64,000 nucleotides of DNA from Rhizobium sp. (GTDB lineage: Bacteria > Pseudomonadota > Alphaproteobacteria > Rhizobiales > Rhizobiaceae), in the NCBI GenBank assembly GCA_002796995.1, contig PEKW01000006.1, positions 124,001 through 188,000 of the forward strand, read 5' to 3'. Of the stretch, positions 19,141 through 27,904 are shown one piece after another (within the stretch, counting starts at the first letter, position 1; every line of letters starts with the position of its first letter). Position numbers and translations under genes: made by a program. The notes under the pieces were generated by a model. The model was given only the letters and a program-made list of their open reading frames with translations. It had not been told where the DNA came from and did not search any database.

Positions 19141-21144
19141 ATGTCCCCTCGCCCGTTCACCATCGTCGAAAACCATTGGATCACCCTCAAGGGCGGCACG
19201 CGGCTCGCCGCGCGCATCTGGATGCCCGACGGCGCGGACGCCGATCCCGTGCCGGCGGTCTTCGAGTTCCTGCCCTACCGCAAGCGTGACGGCACCTCGA
19301 TGCGCGACGAATCCACCTATCCGGCCTTTGCCGCGGCCGGCATCGCCGGCGTACGCGTCGACATCCGCGGATCGGGCGAGTCCGACGGGGTGATCGACGG
19401 GGAATATACCGAGCGCGAACTGGCCGATGCCTGCGAGTTGATCGCCTGGATCGCCGCCCAACCCTGGTCGAACGGTTCGGTCGGCATGATGGGGATTTCC
19501 TGGGGCGGCTTCAATTGCCTGCAGGTCGCGGCCCTGCGCCCGCCGGCGCTCAAGGCGGTGATCTCGATCGCCTCGACCACCGACCGCTACAATGACGACA
19601 TCCACTACAAGAACGGCTGCCATCTCTCCGCGCAGCTCTCCTGGGCGGCCACCATGCTCGGCTACCAGTCGCGCCCGCCGGATCCCGCGCTTGTCGGCGA
19701 GCGCTGGCGCGAGATGTGGCTGGAGCGGCTGGAGAACGAACCCTTCTTCATGCAGGAATGGCTGACCCACCAGCGCCGGGATGGCTTCTGGAAACATGGT
19801 TCGATCAAGGAGGACTTCTCCGCGGTTGCCGTGCCGGCGCTGGTGATCGCCGGCTGGGCCGATGGCTACCGCAACACGCCGCTGCTCGCGGTCGAGGGGC
19901 TCGGCAACACCGCCAAGGCGCTGATCGGTCCCTGGGTCCATAAATATCCGCATTTCGCCTGGCCCAAGCCGCGCGCCGATTTCCTCGGCGAGTCGATCGC
20001 CTGGTGGAACCGCTGGCTGCGCGGCGAGCAAACGGGCGCCGAGGCCCTCCCACAGGTGCGCGCCTATATGCTCGACGGACCGAAGCCCGCACCACGCCGC
20101 GATGCCGATCCCGGCTTCTGGATCGCCAAGGCACATTGGCAGGCGCCGGTGATGCTGGGCTTCCATATCGACGCGGCGCAGATGCTGGCAGAAGGCCCGA
20201 AGCCAAACGGATCCCCGGCAAGGCCGGTCTATCTGCGCTCACCGCTCGATACCGGCACGGCCTCGGGTGAATGGTTCACCCTGAAGCCCGATGCGGAAAT
20301 GGCCGGCGACCAGCGCGGCGACGATGCCGGTTCGCTGACCTTCGACAGCGCGCCGCTGACGACGGACCTGGACCTGCTCGGTCGTCAGGAACTCTGCGTC
20401 ACCGTTTCCTGCGACGCCGATGTCGCCAATCTCTGCGCCCGCCTGGTCGACATCCATCCGGACGGCACCGCGACCCGTGTCTCCTTCGGCGTCATGAACC
20501 TGGCGCACCGCGAGTCGAACAGCGATCCGCAACCGATGGAGCACGGCCAGCCGACGACGATCCGCTTGCTGCTCGACGCCTGCGGCTATCGCTTCCGCCC
20601 CGGCCACCGCATCCGCCTGTCGCTGTCGACGGCCTATTGGCCGACGATCCTGCCGGCGCCGAGCGATCCGGGATTGACGATCGATGTGGCATCCCTCGGC
20701 CTCTCCCTGCCGCTGCTCGACGCGCATGAGCGGATCGACCTCAAGGCGCCGGACGATCCCGATCCGCTGCCGAAATACATCCAGCATGCGCCCGCCGTCA
20801 CCGACCGCAAGGTGGTACGCGATCTCCAGGCCAATCGCACCCGCTATCATATCCTCGAAGACACCGGACTGGCCGAACACCCCGCGACCGGGCTCTCGAC
20901 CCGGCAATTGCGCGAGGAAACCTGGTCGATCAGCCCCGGCGATCCCCTGTCCGCCGAGGGCGTCTCGACCTGGACCTGCGACATGCGGCGGCCCGGCTGG
21001 TTCGTCCGCACGGTTTCCACGGCGCACATCAGCTGCAGCGAAAAAGACTGGCGGATCAGCGCCCTGGTCGTCGCCTTTGAGAATGAGGTGAAGATCTTCG
21101 AGAAACGCTTCGACGAGATTGCCATTCCGCGCGATCTCATGTGA
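19141..21144 (+). CDS. CocE/NonD family hydrolase (S15 X-Pro dipeptidyl-peptidase-like)
   Basis: 667 residues with the two parts of the family. The alpha/beta hydrolase part (about 10-330) has the nucleophile Ser120 in MMGISWGGF and the Tyr region EFLPYRKRDGT, and the C-terminal jelly-roll (about 390-560) has VDIHPDGTATRVSFGVM and FRPGHRIRLSLS. Family members cleave esters, amides or X-Pro peptides. No signal peptide is seen, so it should be cytoplasmic. It follows the importer on the same strand after a palindromic repeat, so it may process what the importer brings in, for instance an acylated or conjugated betaine. The substrate is not known. Confidence 0.85.
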   Translation: MSPRPFTIVENHWITLKGGTRLAARIWMPDGADADPVPAVFEFLPYRKRDGTSMRDESTYPAFAAAGIAGVRVDIRGSGESDGVIDGEYTERELADACELIAWIAAQPWSNGSVGMMGISWGGFNCLQVAALRPPALKAVISIASTTDRYNDDIHYKNGCHLSAQLSWAATMLGYQSRPPDPALVGERWREMWLERLENEPFFMQEWLTHQRRDGFWKHGSIKEDFSAVAVPALVIAGWADGYRNTPLLAVEGLGNTAKALIGPWVHKYPHFAWPKPRADFLGESIAWWNRWLRGEQTGAEALPQVRAYMLDGPKPAPRRDADPGFWIAKAHWQAPVMLGFHIDAAQMLAEGPKPNGSPARPVYLRSPLDTGTASGEWFTLKPDAEMAGDQRGDDAGSLTFDSAPLTTDLDLLGRQELCVTVSCDADVANLCARLVDIHPDGTATRVSFGVMNLAHRESNSDPQPMEHGQPTTIRLLLDACGYRFRPGHRIRLSLSTAYWPTILPAPSDPGLTIDVASLGLSLPLLDAHERIDLKAPDDPDPLPKYIQHAPAVTDRKVVRDLQANRTRYHILEDTGLAEHPATGLSTRQLREETWSISPGDPLSAEGVSTWTCDMRRPGWFVRTVSTAHISCSEKDWRISALVVAFENEVKIFEKRFDEIAIPRDLM

Positions 21145-21156
21145 ACGGCCAGAAGA

Positions 21157-22077
21157 TCAGGGGCTGGCGGCGAACCGGGCGACCGCGGCGCACAGCGCGG
21201 CGAACCCCGCCCGCGCGCCCTCGCTCATATGCCGTGCTCTCAGCCAGGCATGCACCATCTGCGGCTCCTCGCGGAACCAGACCTCGCCCCCCGCCTGCGC
21301 AAGCCCCGCGGCAAAGGCGCGGCCGTCGTCGCGCAAGGGATCGAAATGGGCGACGCTGACAAAGGCCGGCGGCAGTCCGGCAAGGGACGAGGCGCGCAAG
21401 GGATGGGCGACCGGATCGTCGGCGGGCGCCTGCAGCACGGCACGGTAGTAGGCGACGTCGCTCGTCGTCAGCCCCGGTGCATTGGCCATCTCCGCGTAGG
21501 AGCCGGAGAGCAGATCACCACCGAGCGCTGGATAGACCAGTGCCAGACCGGCAATGCCGTCCAAACCTTGATCGCGCGCCCGGACGGCCAGGCCGGCCGA
21601 CAGATTGCCGCCGGCGCTGTCGCCGATCAGCACGACCCGGCGTTTGTCCGCCAGCAGGTGCTGCAGTAGCGCGAAACAGTCGTCATGCGGGGCCGGCCAG
21701 ACGTTTTCCGGTGCCAGCCGATAGTCGACCGACACCAGTTCGGCCCCGGCATGCTCGGCCAGTTCGGCGCAGATGGCATGATGGCTGTCGAGCGAGCCGA
21801 CGACGAAGCCGCCGCCGTGAATGTAGTAGAGCACGGTCGCGGTGGTGACCTTCGCCGGCCGGTATCGCCGCACGGGAATGCGGCCCTCCACCAGGTCGTC
21901 CTCGGTGGTCATGCCGTCCGGGAGCGGCCGGTCGAAATGCGCGCAGAGCGCATCATACCATTGCCGCTGCTGCCCGATCGAGGCGCTGACGGCGTCGTCC
22001 GGGTAGAACGAGGCGCAGACCTCCAGGAAGCGAAGGATGGCAGGCTCCGTGGGAACGCGATGAACGGGGTGCTGCAT
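21157..22077 (-). CDS. Alpha/beta hydrolase, hormone-sensitive-lipase type esterase
   Basis: 306 residues. The oxyanion motif HGGG is at 87-90 and the nucleophile Ser154 lies in GDSAGG (152-157); the acid and base are probably in HFDPLRDDG and MVHAW near the C-terminus. This is the HSL (family IV) esterase pattern, typical for short acyl esters. It converges with the CocE-like gene, with 12 bases between stops. A short-chain O-acylcarnitine esterase (HocS) lies beside the carnitine genes in Pseudomonas, so a similar role is possible here, but this is inferred from position only. Confidence 0.85.
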   Translation of the reverse strand: MQHPVHRVPTEPAILRFLEVCASFYPDDAVSASIGQQRQWYDALCAHFDRPLPDGMTTEDDLVEGRIPVRRYRPAKVTTATVLYYIHGGGFVVGSLDSHHAICAELAEHAGAELVSVDYRLAPENVWPAPHDDCFALLQHLLADKRRVVLIGDSAGGNLSAGLAVRARDQGLDGIAGLALVYPALGGDLLSGSYAEMANAPGLTTSDVAYYRAVLQAPADDPVAHPLRASSLAGLPPAFVSVAHFDPLRDDGRAFAAGLAQAGGEVWFREEPQMVHAWLRARHMSEGARAGFAALCAAVARFAASP

Positions 22078-22262
22078 GGCGGATGGGACTCGGTTGACGG
22101 GTATCGGTCCAGCCTAAAACCAGACCGAACCACGATCCAGCCGGCGAGGAACGAGCGCCGGGAAAAGTCGATGCGAAGGGCCAGGAACGCCACGGTCCTC
22201 ACCCTCCTGCATGTCGCGGACTTCGAAGGTCACAATCCGAGATGAGACCCGGCCCGAACGGC

Positions 22263-22949
22263 TCAGGCCTCGGCCGCGGCGGCGCGCTGTTCCTCAAGCA
22301 GTTTGAGCGCGACGACGCAGGCGTTCTGTACGTGCAGCGAGGCGATCCGGGCGGCTTCGTCGGCATCCCGCCGCTTCAGGGCCGCAGCAAGCTCGTCGAT
22401 TTCGGTGAGGCTCTGGGAGATGCGGTTGGGATGCATCAGAGACGTGGCGCGCAGCATGTTGATGCGCGAGAACAGGCTCTGCAGCACTTCCCGGACAAGG
22501 TCGTTGCCGCAATTGCCGAGCATGATGCTGTAAAGGCTGCCCTTGGCTTCGAGCACCTTCGCTGTGTCGCCGGACAATGCATATTTGCGCAGAAGCTCGG
22601 CGCCTTCGGAGAACTTTTCAATCGCCTCGTCGCTACCATGCAGGGCGAATTCCCGGGCGGCGAAGCCTTCGAGCACGCCGCGAAGCGCGTAGAGTTCCTG
22701 CGCCTCGCGCAGACTGATGACGGCGACGACCGGACCCTTGTGCGGAACGATCTCCACCAGCTTCTCGGCTTCGAGCTTTCGCAAGGCTTCGCGAAGCGAA
22801 GTCCGGCTCACGCCGAGTTCCTCGCAAAGCTCCCGTTCGATCAGCCGCGCCCCCGGCTGATACCTGCCGGAGGTGATGGCCTGCCTCACGGCATTTTCGA
22901 TCTGACGACGCAGCGAATCCGCTTGCAGCGCAGGTCCTCGCACATTCAT
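22263..22949 (-). CDS. GntR-family regulator, FadR/FCD subfamily
   Basis: 228 residues from the ATG at 22949 (MNVRGPALQADS); a longer in-frame start would run through the promoter. The winged helix is at about 10-75 (LCEELGVSRTSLREALRKLE) and the FCD ligand-binding domain about 85-215, with a pattern of acidic and histidine residues that in this family often binds a metal and a carboxylic acid effector. Its own upstream region carries the element ATTGTGTTATTGGC found before three other units in the next 20 kb. That suggests it autoregulates and controls the catabolic region, though this is inferred. Confidence 0.88.
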   Translation of the reverse strand: MNVRGPALQADSLRRQIENAVRQAITSGRYQPGARLIERELCEELGVSRTSLREALRKLEAEKLVEIVPHKGPVVAVISLREAQELYALRGVLEGFAAREFALHGSDEAIEKFSEGAELLRKYALSGDTAKVLEAKGSLYSIMLGNCGNDLVREVLQSLFSRINMLRATSLMHPNRISQSLTEIDELAAALKRRDADEAARIASLHVQNACVVALKLLEEQRAAAAEA

Positions 22950-22980
22950 GCGGTGCTTCCATATTACATTATGATCATCC

Positions 22981-22994
22981 GCCAATAACACAAT
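22981..22994 (-). promoter_or_regulatory. Shared regulatory element, copy A (before the GntR gene)
   Basis: On the minus strand the sequence is ATTGTGTTATTGGC, matching the element ATTGTRTTATTGNC found at 27837-27850, 35766-35779 and 42918-42931. It lies 32 bases upstream of the regulator ATG. A TTGTGT hexamer within it is 16 bases before TAATGT, so it may overlap the -35 region. Confidence 0.5.
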
Positions 22995-23163
22995 TCGGCG
23001 CCATCTCACAAGTTGGCTTTTCGTCCATGAACCAGCCTCGACCGCCTCCTCCACAACGCAATCTCAGATTGATCGCAAAAGTGTGCGATCGACACTGGCG
23101 TGCATACCCCGCCGGCGGCCGACAAGCCGCCGGAAAGCTTGGTGGACAGCCCGTCTGTGGAGG

Positions 23164-23556
23164 TCAGTTGCCGGCGGCAGACGCCTTGTACTGAGCCTCG
23201 GCGACCTCTTCCATCCAGTTGGTCTTGCCGATCGAGATGGCCGTGTGGAGCAGATAGCTGTCAGCGGCCGCACCGTGCCAGTGCTTCTCGCCCTTGGGAA
23301 TCCATACGGTATCGCCGGCCCTCAGCGGTGCCGCGGCCTCGCCCTCGACGCAGACCCAGCCCTGCCCGCCCAGCACGATCAGCACCTGTCCGGCCTCGTG
23401 GGTGTGCCAGAAGGTACGCGCACCGGGCGAGAAGAAGACGTTGTTGATGACGACGCCGTCCTGGGCCGGCATGACCGGATCGGCGAACACCTGCCCGGTG
23501 AATGTTTCCGTCTTCACTTCGGAGGGCGTGCCCTGGCGGCCGTGAAACACCTTCAT
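23164..23556 (-). CDS. Cupin-domain protein
   Basis: 130 residues from the ATG at 23556 (MKVFHGRQGTPSE), four bases after the stop of the dehydrogenase gene. A single cupin barrel with metal-binding type motifs FWHTHEAGQVLIVLGGQG (His pair and Glu) and WIPKGEKHWHGAA (late His). Such small cupins act as isomerases, decarboxylases or dioxygenases of small acids in catabolic operons. It is the last gene of the NIPSNAP-to-cupin unit. The exact reaction cannot be told. Confidence 0.8.
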   Translation of the reverse strand: MKVFHGRQGTPSEVKTETFTGQVFADPVMPAQDGVVINNVFFSPGARTFWHTHEAGQVLIVLGGQGWVCVEGEAAAPLRAGDTVWIPKGEKHWHGAAADSYLLHTAISIGKTNWMEEVAEAQYKASAAGN

Positions 23557-23560
23557 CGTC

Positions 23561-24460
23561 TCAATCCTTCTTCGTGTGCAGGCGGACACCGCCCGAAATA
23601 TCGCCGATCGCATCGACCACGCGGTTGCTGATGACGTCGCCGTAGCCCAGTGCCGTGGCAAGCCCGAAGCTCGCCATCGGGCCCGACGCGTTGAGCGACG
23701 CCACACCGAGCTGATGCAGGAGATCGCAGTAGAGCACCACGTCCTTGGTCATCAGCTTCGAGGTCAGGCCACCCTCGAGATAGTCGCCGTCGACGATCTT
23801 GGGAAAGCGGTTGAGCGTGGCGAAATTGATCCCGCTGCTGGCGTTCAGCACTTCCAGCAGGCGATGGAGGTCGAGGCCCGCCTTCTTGCCGGCGACCATG
23901 ACCTCGGCCGTGGCCGCGAGGCTGACGGCGTTGAGGAAGTTGTTGAGCAGCTTGGCGGTATGTCCGGCCCCGCTCTCGCCCATGACGATAACCTTCGTAG
24001 CGATCAGGGAGAACACCGGCTCCAGCCTGGCGATCGCGCTCGCCTCGCCGCCGACCATCAGGGTGAGTGTGCCCTTTTCCGCCGCAGCCGCGCCGCCCGA
24101 AATTCCGGCATCGACGTAGAAGGCGCCCTTCTCGGCAAACAGGTCCGCCAGCCGTCGCGTGGAGGCGGCCGACGCCGTGCTCATGTCGGCGACGATCTGG
24201 CCGGCATGGATATGCGCCAGCAGACCGCCCTCGCCTTCCACGACCTTCTCGATGACATTGCTGTCAGGCAAGGAGAGCAGGATGATATCCGACTGTTCGA
24301 CGACGGCGACGGCCGAAGCCGCAGGCGCCGCCCCGAAGCGTGCGGCCGCAGCTTCGTCCTTGTCGTAACCGAGGACCGGCATGCCGCCCGCCACGATGCG
24401 GCGGGTCATGCGTCCCCCCATGTTGCCAAGGCCAATGAAGCCGATTCTGGAGCCAGACAT
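23561..24460 (-). CDS. NAD(P)-dependent 3-hydroxyisobutyrate-dehydrogenase-like oxidoreductase
   Basis: 299 residues. The Rossmann motif GFIGLGNMGGRMTRRI lies at about 7-22, the substrate-binding DAGISGGAAAAEKGTLTLM at about 115-133, and the catalytic lysine in GHTAKLLNNFLNAV at about 170. The family reduces or oxidises beta-hydroxyacids such as 3-hydroxyisobutyrate, tartronate semialdehyde or related compounds. A second, distinct member is encoded at 26514-27386 in the same unit, so the pathway may have two beta-hydroxyacid steps or two stereoisomers. Confidence 0.85.
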   Translation of the reverse strand: MSGSRIGFIGLGNMGGRMTRRIVAGGMPVLGYDKDEAAAARFGAAPAASAVAVVEQSDIILLSLPDSNVIEKVVEGEGGLLAHIHAGQIVADMSTASAASTRRLADLFAEKGAFYVDAGISGGAAAAEKGTLTLMVGGEASAIARLEPVFSLIATKVIVMGESGAGHTAKLLNNFLNAVSLAATAEVMVAGKKAGLDLHRLLEVLNASSGINFATLNRFPKIVDGDYLEGGLTSKLMTKDVVLYCDLLHQLGVASLNASGPMASFGLATALGYGDVISNRVVDAIGDISGGVRLHTKKD

Positions 24461-24592
24461 AGTATCGATCCTCGCAATGATGATGCCGAGAGGCAGAAAG
24501 AGTGGTCACGGTGAAATCAGGCCCGACAGCTGCCGGACAAAGGGAAACGGTTTGGCAAGGCGGCCGGAGCGCCCCGATCGGATATGTGGCTG

Positions 24593-25009
24593 CTATTCGG
24601 GCTGTGTCTCCCGGGCCGGCTCCTGCTGGGCATGCCAATCCTTGATCGCGATGCTGGCGGTCCGGAAGGCGGCAAGGGCAGCCGGCGCGCCGCAATAGAC
24701 CATGGCCTGCATCAGCACGGCCTGGATCTCCTCGGGCGTGACGCCGTTGTTGAGGGCGCCCTTCACGTGCACGCCGAGTTCGTGGTGCTGGTTCATCGCC
24801 GTCAGCATGGCCAGATTGATCATGCTGCGGACGCGGAACGGGATCGTCCCGTCACCCCAGACCTCGCCCCAGCAATATTCGGTGACCAGCCGCTGGGCCG
24901 GCCGATTGAAGTCGTCGGCATTCTCCCAGGATTTCTCGACGTGAGAAGCGCCCAGAACCGCCTTCCGGTTCTGGAAGCCCTTTGCGAACATATCGCTCTC
25001 AGTTGGCAT
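24593..25009 (-). CDS. Carboxymuconolactone-decarboxylase-family protein (PcaC-like)
   Basis: 138 residues, one CMD domain with EYCWGEVWGDG, LAMLTAMNQHHELGVHVKGALNNGVTPEEI (key residues ELGVH and GVTPEEI) and YCGAPAALAAFRTA. There is no CxxC, so it is closer to PcaC, which decarboxylates a gamma-lactone in protocatechuate breakdown, than to AhpD peroxidases. There are no other protocatechuate genes nearby, so the substrate must differ. It lies 59 bases after the aldehyde dehydrogenase gene in the same unit. Confidence 0.85.
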   Translation of the reverse strand: MPTESDMFAKGFQNRKAVLGASHVEKSWENADDFNRPAQRLVTEYCWGEVWGDGTIPFRVRSMINLAMLTAMNQHHELGVHVKGALNNGVTPEEIQAVLMQAMVYCGAPAALAAFRTASIAIKDWHAQQEPARETQPE

Positions 25010-25068
25010 TTATTCAGCCTCCGCCATTGCAAGCAGTTGTCCAAAACTGCGGATCACAGAGCCGTGCA

Positions 25069-26502
25069 TCATTCGCCGCCCCCGTATCCGATCATCGCTT
25101 TCGTCTCCAGGTATTCCCTGAGCCCGGCCTCCCCCCACTCGCGACCGTTTCCGGATCGGCGGAATCCGCCGAAGGGTGCGCCGAAATCCGCGGGCGGATA
25201 GTTGATATGCACCTGGCCGCCGTTCAGCCTGCGGGCGATCGCTCGCGCGCGCTCCCGGTCGGCCGACTGCACATAGGCGGCGAGCCCGTAGAAGGTGCCG
25301 TTGGCGATCGCCACCGCTTCCTCCTCGCTCGCATAGGGCATGATCGACAGCACCGGCCCGAAGATCTCCTCGCGGGCGATCGTCATCTCGGGCATCACGT
25401 CGCTGAAGACGGTGGGACGGGCGAAGTAGCCGGCTTTAAGCCCTTCGGGACGACCGGGACCGCCGGCGACCAATGTCGCCCCTTCCTCGATCCCTGTGCG
25501 AATCAGGCGCTGGACCCGATCGAACTGGCTCGCATTGACGAGCGGGCCGAGTTGCGTCTCGGGATCATCGGTCGGGCCAACGCGATAGCTGTCGGCTGCA
25601 GCGGCGGCGATGGCCGCTGCCTGCGCCATGAGATGGCGCGGCACCAGCATGCGTGTCGGGATCGAACAGGACTGCCCGGAATTGGTGAAACAGGCCGCGA
25701 CACCCCGGCGCACGGCATCCTCGAGGTCGACGTCGTCGAGCAGGATGTTGGCGGACTTGCCGCCCAGTTCCTGGGCCACGCGCTTCACCGTCACGGCAGC
25801 GGTGCGGGCAACCTCTATGCCTGCCCTGGTCGAGCCGGTGAAGGAGACCATGTCGATGTCTTCGTGACCGGCGATCGCGGCACCGACATTCGGACCGTCG
25901 CCATTGACGAGATTGAAGACGCCGGCCGGCACCCCGGCCTCGTGCAGCACCTCGGCGAGCAGGGCCGCGCTCACGGCGGAATACTCGCTCGGCTTCAGCA
26001 CCATGGTACAGCCCGCGGCCAAAGCCGGTGCGACCTTGACCATGACCTGATTGACCGGCCAGTTCCACGGCGTGATGAGACCGCAGACACCGACGGGTTC
26101 GTAGCGCAGGCGGGTCGTGCCCTTGTCCTCTTCGAACCGGAAGTCCTTGAGCACATCGAGAAGCGTGTTGAGATGGACCGGACCGCGAACGGCCTGGCCC
26201 TTCGTCGCAAAGGTGATCGGCGATCCCATCTCGCGGCGCATCGCCTCGGCGAATTCGTTGTAACGCCGCGTATAGACATCGAGTATGCGCTGCAGAAGGT
26301 CGATCCGCTCGCCGACCGGCGTCGCCGCATAGGCGGGAAAGGCCCGGCGTGCGGCCTTAACCGCGCGATCGACATCGGCGGCACCACCGAGGGCGAGCCG
26401 TCCGAACGGCTTTTCCGTCGCCGGATCGACGAGATTCATCCACGAGGCCGCGGCAGGCTCTGTCCAGGCCCCATCGATGTAGAATTTGTCGAGTTCAAGC
26501 AT
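25069..26502 (-). CDS. NAD-dependent aldehyde dehydrogenase
   Basis: 477 residues from the ATG at 26502 (MLELDKFYIDGAWTEP), 11 bases after the upstream stop. The catalytic Cys279 is in SGQSCSIP and the general base Glu245 in ELGGKS; the cofactor-region motifs TPWNWPVNQVMVK and FTGSTRAGIEVA are intact. It would oxidise an aldehyde to its acid in the cytoplasm. The specific substrate is not given by the sequence. Its partners in the unit are two beta-hydroxyacid dehydrogenases. Confidence 0.92.
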   Translation of the reverse strand: MLELDKFYIDGAWTEPAAASWMNLVDPATEKPFGRLALGGAADVDRAVKAARRAFPAYAATPVGERIDLLQRILDVYTRRYNEFAEAMRREMGSPITFATKGQAVRGPVHLNTLLDVLKDFRFEEDKGTTRLRYEPVGVCGLITPWNWPVNQVMVKVAPALAAGCTMVLKPSEYSAVSAALLAEVLHEAGVPAGVFNLVNGDGPNVGAAIAGHEDIDMVSFTGSTRAGIEVARTAAVTVKRVAQELGGKSANILLDDVDLEDAVRRGVAACFTNSGQSCSIPTRMLVPRHLMAQAAAIAAAAADSYRVGPTDDPETQLGPLVNASQFDRVQRLIRTGIEEGATLVAGGPGRPEGLKAGYFARPTVFSDVMPEMTIAREEIFGPVLSIMPYASEEEAVAIANGTFYGLAAYVQSADRERARAIARRLNGGQVHINYPPADFGAPFGGFRRSGNGREWGEAGLREYLETKAMIGYGGGE

Positions 26503-26513
26503 CCGGATGGTCC

Positions 26514-27386
26514 TCAACCGTCTTCGGAAAGGAAGCGGTACATTTCGGTGTGATCGGTCGAGGCGGAGGCCTTTTCGGCGGCGCGATGCCAGGTCTCGAT
26601 GCCGTGTTCGCCGAATGTCAGCGTATATCCGACCGAGCCCGCCAGCGATTTGGCGATGGCCAGGTCCTTGTCCATGAGGCGCAGCGAGAAGCCCGATCCG
26701 AAGGTCCCGGACAGCATGAACTGCTTGACCTTGTTTTCCGAGGTGTTGCTGCGTCCGGAGGAGGCATTGAGCACGTCGGTCATCACCTCGGGCGAAATGC
26801 CGAAACGGCGGGCGACATGCAGCGCCTCGACGGTGACCATCAGGCCGCAGGCCGAGACGAAGTTGTTGAGCGCCTTGGCCGCATGGCCCGACCCCGCAGG
26901 GCCGATGAAGAGGATCGACGTGCCCATGGCTTCCAGCACCGGGCGCGCCTTCTCCAGAACGACTTCGCTGCCGCCGACGAGGATGGCAAGGGAGCCCTCC
27001 CGCGCCCGCTTCACGCCGCCGGATACCGGGGCGTCGAGATAGTCGAGGTGGCGCGCAGCAAGGCTGCCGGCCAGGTCGCGCGAGCGCACCGGCTCGGACG
27101 AACTCATGTCGACGACAAGCGCACCAGCCCGCAGCCGTTCCGCCCATCCGTCGCCCAGGAGCACCTTTTCCACGATGTCGGAATTCGGCAGCATGGTGAC
27201 GAGCATGTCGAGTTCGCCCGCGACGTCCGGGGTCAGCGGCGATGCGCCAAGTCCTTCGCAGACCGCAGCGACACGGGCCGCATCGGCATCCGCCACGTAG
27301 AGCCGGAAACCCGCCGCCGCGAGGCAGGCAGACATCGGCTCTCCCATCATGCCCAGCCCGATGAAACCTATCGTCTTAACGCTCAT
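26514..27386 (-). CDS. NAD(P)-dependent 3-hydroxyisobutyrate-dehydrogenase-like oxidoreductase (second copy)
   Basis: 290 residues. GFIGLGMMGEPMSACLAAAG (about 7-26) binds the dinucleotide, DAPVSGGVKRAREGSLAI (about 119-136) the substrate, and the lysine of GHAAKALNNFVSACG (about 170) is the catalytic one. It is clearly a different paralogue from the one at 23561-24460, with little identity outside the motifs. It starts 66 bases after the NIPSNAP gene and is followed closely by the aldehyde dehydrogenase gene. Confidence 0.87.
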   Translation of the reverse strand: MSVKTIGFIGLGMMGEPMSACLAAAGFRLYVADADAARVAAVCEGLGASPLTPDVAGELDMLVTMLPNSDIVEKVLLGDGWAERLRAGALVVDMSSSEPVRSRDLAGSLAARHLDYLDAPVSGGVKRAREGSLAILVGGSEVVLEKARPVLEAMGTSILFIGPAGSGHAAKALNNFVSACGLMVTVEALHVARRFGISPEVMTDVLNASSGRSNTSENKVKQFMLSGTFGSGFSLRLMDKDLAIAKSLAGSVGYTLTFGEHGIETWHRAAEKASASTDHTEMYRFLSEDG

Positions 27387-27452
27387 GTCCTGCCTGTCCC
27401 ATGCTTTCCATCTGGCCGCGATCGGCGATGCCCGACCGGCCTGGCCCTGTTT

Positions 27453-27779
27453 CTATCGAAGCGCCGAGAAATCGGTGGGCGCGAGGAAACTGTTCTCCAC
27501 CCGGACGACGATCGGCCGCTCCCGTTCGGTTTCGCCGCGCGCCGCAATCCAGTCCGGGTCGGCCTGGAAGGCGTTCCACCGTTCCTCGCGCTGCGCCATG
27601 CTGTCCCATTTCAACAGATAGGTGAGCGCGTGATTGTCCGGTCCGACCACGGTCGTCCAGAAGCCGATCTGCTCGATCCCGTATTTCTCGAAGAAGGAAA
27701 GCGTCGTCGAGCGGAAGCGGTCCAGAAGGGCCGGAAGCCTCGTCGGCGCGCAATAATAGACGCGAAGTTCTACGATCAT
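27453..27779 (-). CDS. NIPSNAP-family protein
   Basis: 108 residues, a ferredoxin-like alpha+beta barrel of the NIPSNAP family (MIVELRVYYCAPTRLPALLDR, seen as IVELRVYYCAPTRLP, then GFWTTVVGPDNHALTYLLKW and FLAPTDFS at the end). These small proteins turn up in bacterial catabolic operons with unknown chemistry. The start at 27779 is preferred because an upstream in-frame ATG lies inside the shared regulatory element. It is the first gene of the unit ending with the cupin. Confidence 0.82.
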   Translation of the reverse strand: MIVELRVYYCAPTRLPALLDRFRSTTLSFFEKYGIEQIGFWTTVVGPDNHALTYLLKWDSMAQREERWNAFQADPDWIAARGETERERPIVVRVENSFLAPTDFSALR

Positions 27780-27821
27780 CGACCCTCTCCTCCAGTTTGT
27801 CGCCTGTCCAAAACCATAGTT

Positions 27822-27850
27822 ATTGTCATACAATCTGTCAATAATACAAT
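27822..27850 (-). promoter_or_regulatory. Shared regulatory element, copy B, with adjacent palindrome
   Basis: The minus strand at 27837-27850 reads ATTGTATTATTGAC, a copy of the shared element. Directly beside it, 27822-27834 is the perfect palindrome ATTGTCATACAAT, with the GT-N3-AC core expected of FCD-type GntR operators. A TTGACA box within the element is followed after 17 bases by TATGGT, a plausible promoter for the NIPSNAP gene 43 bases downstream. Confidence 0.6.
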
Positions 27851-27904
27851 TATACGGATCGCAGTCATCAGGCCCGTCCTGCAGGCCTGTAAGCGCATTC
27901 GGCC

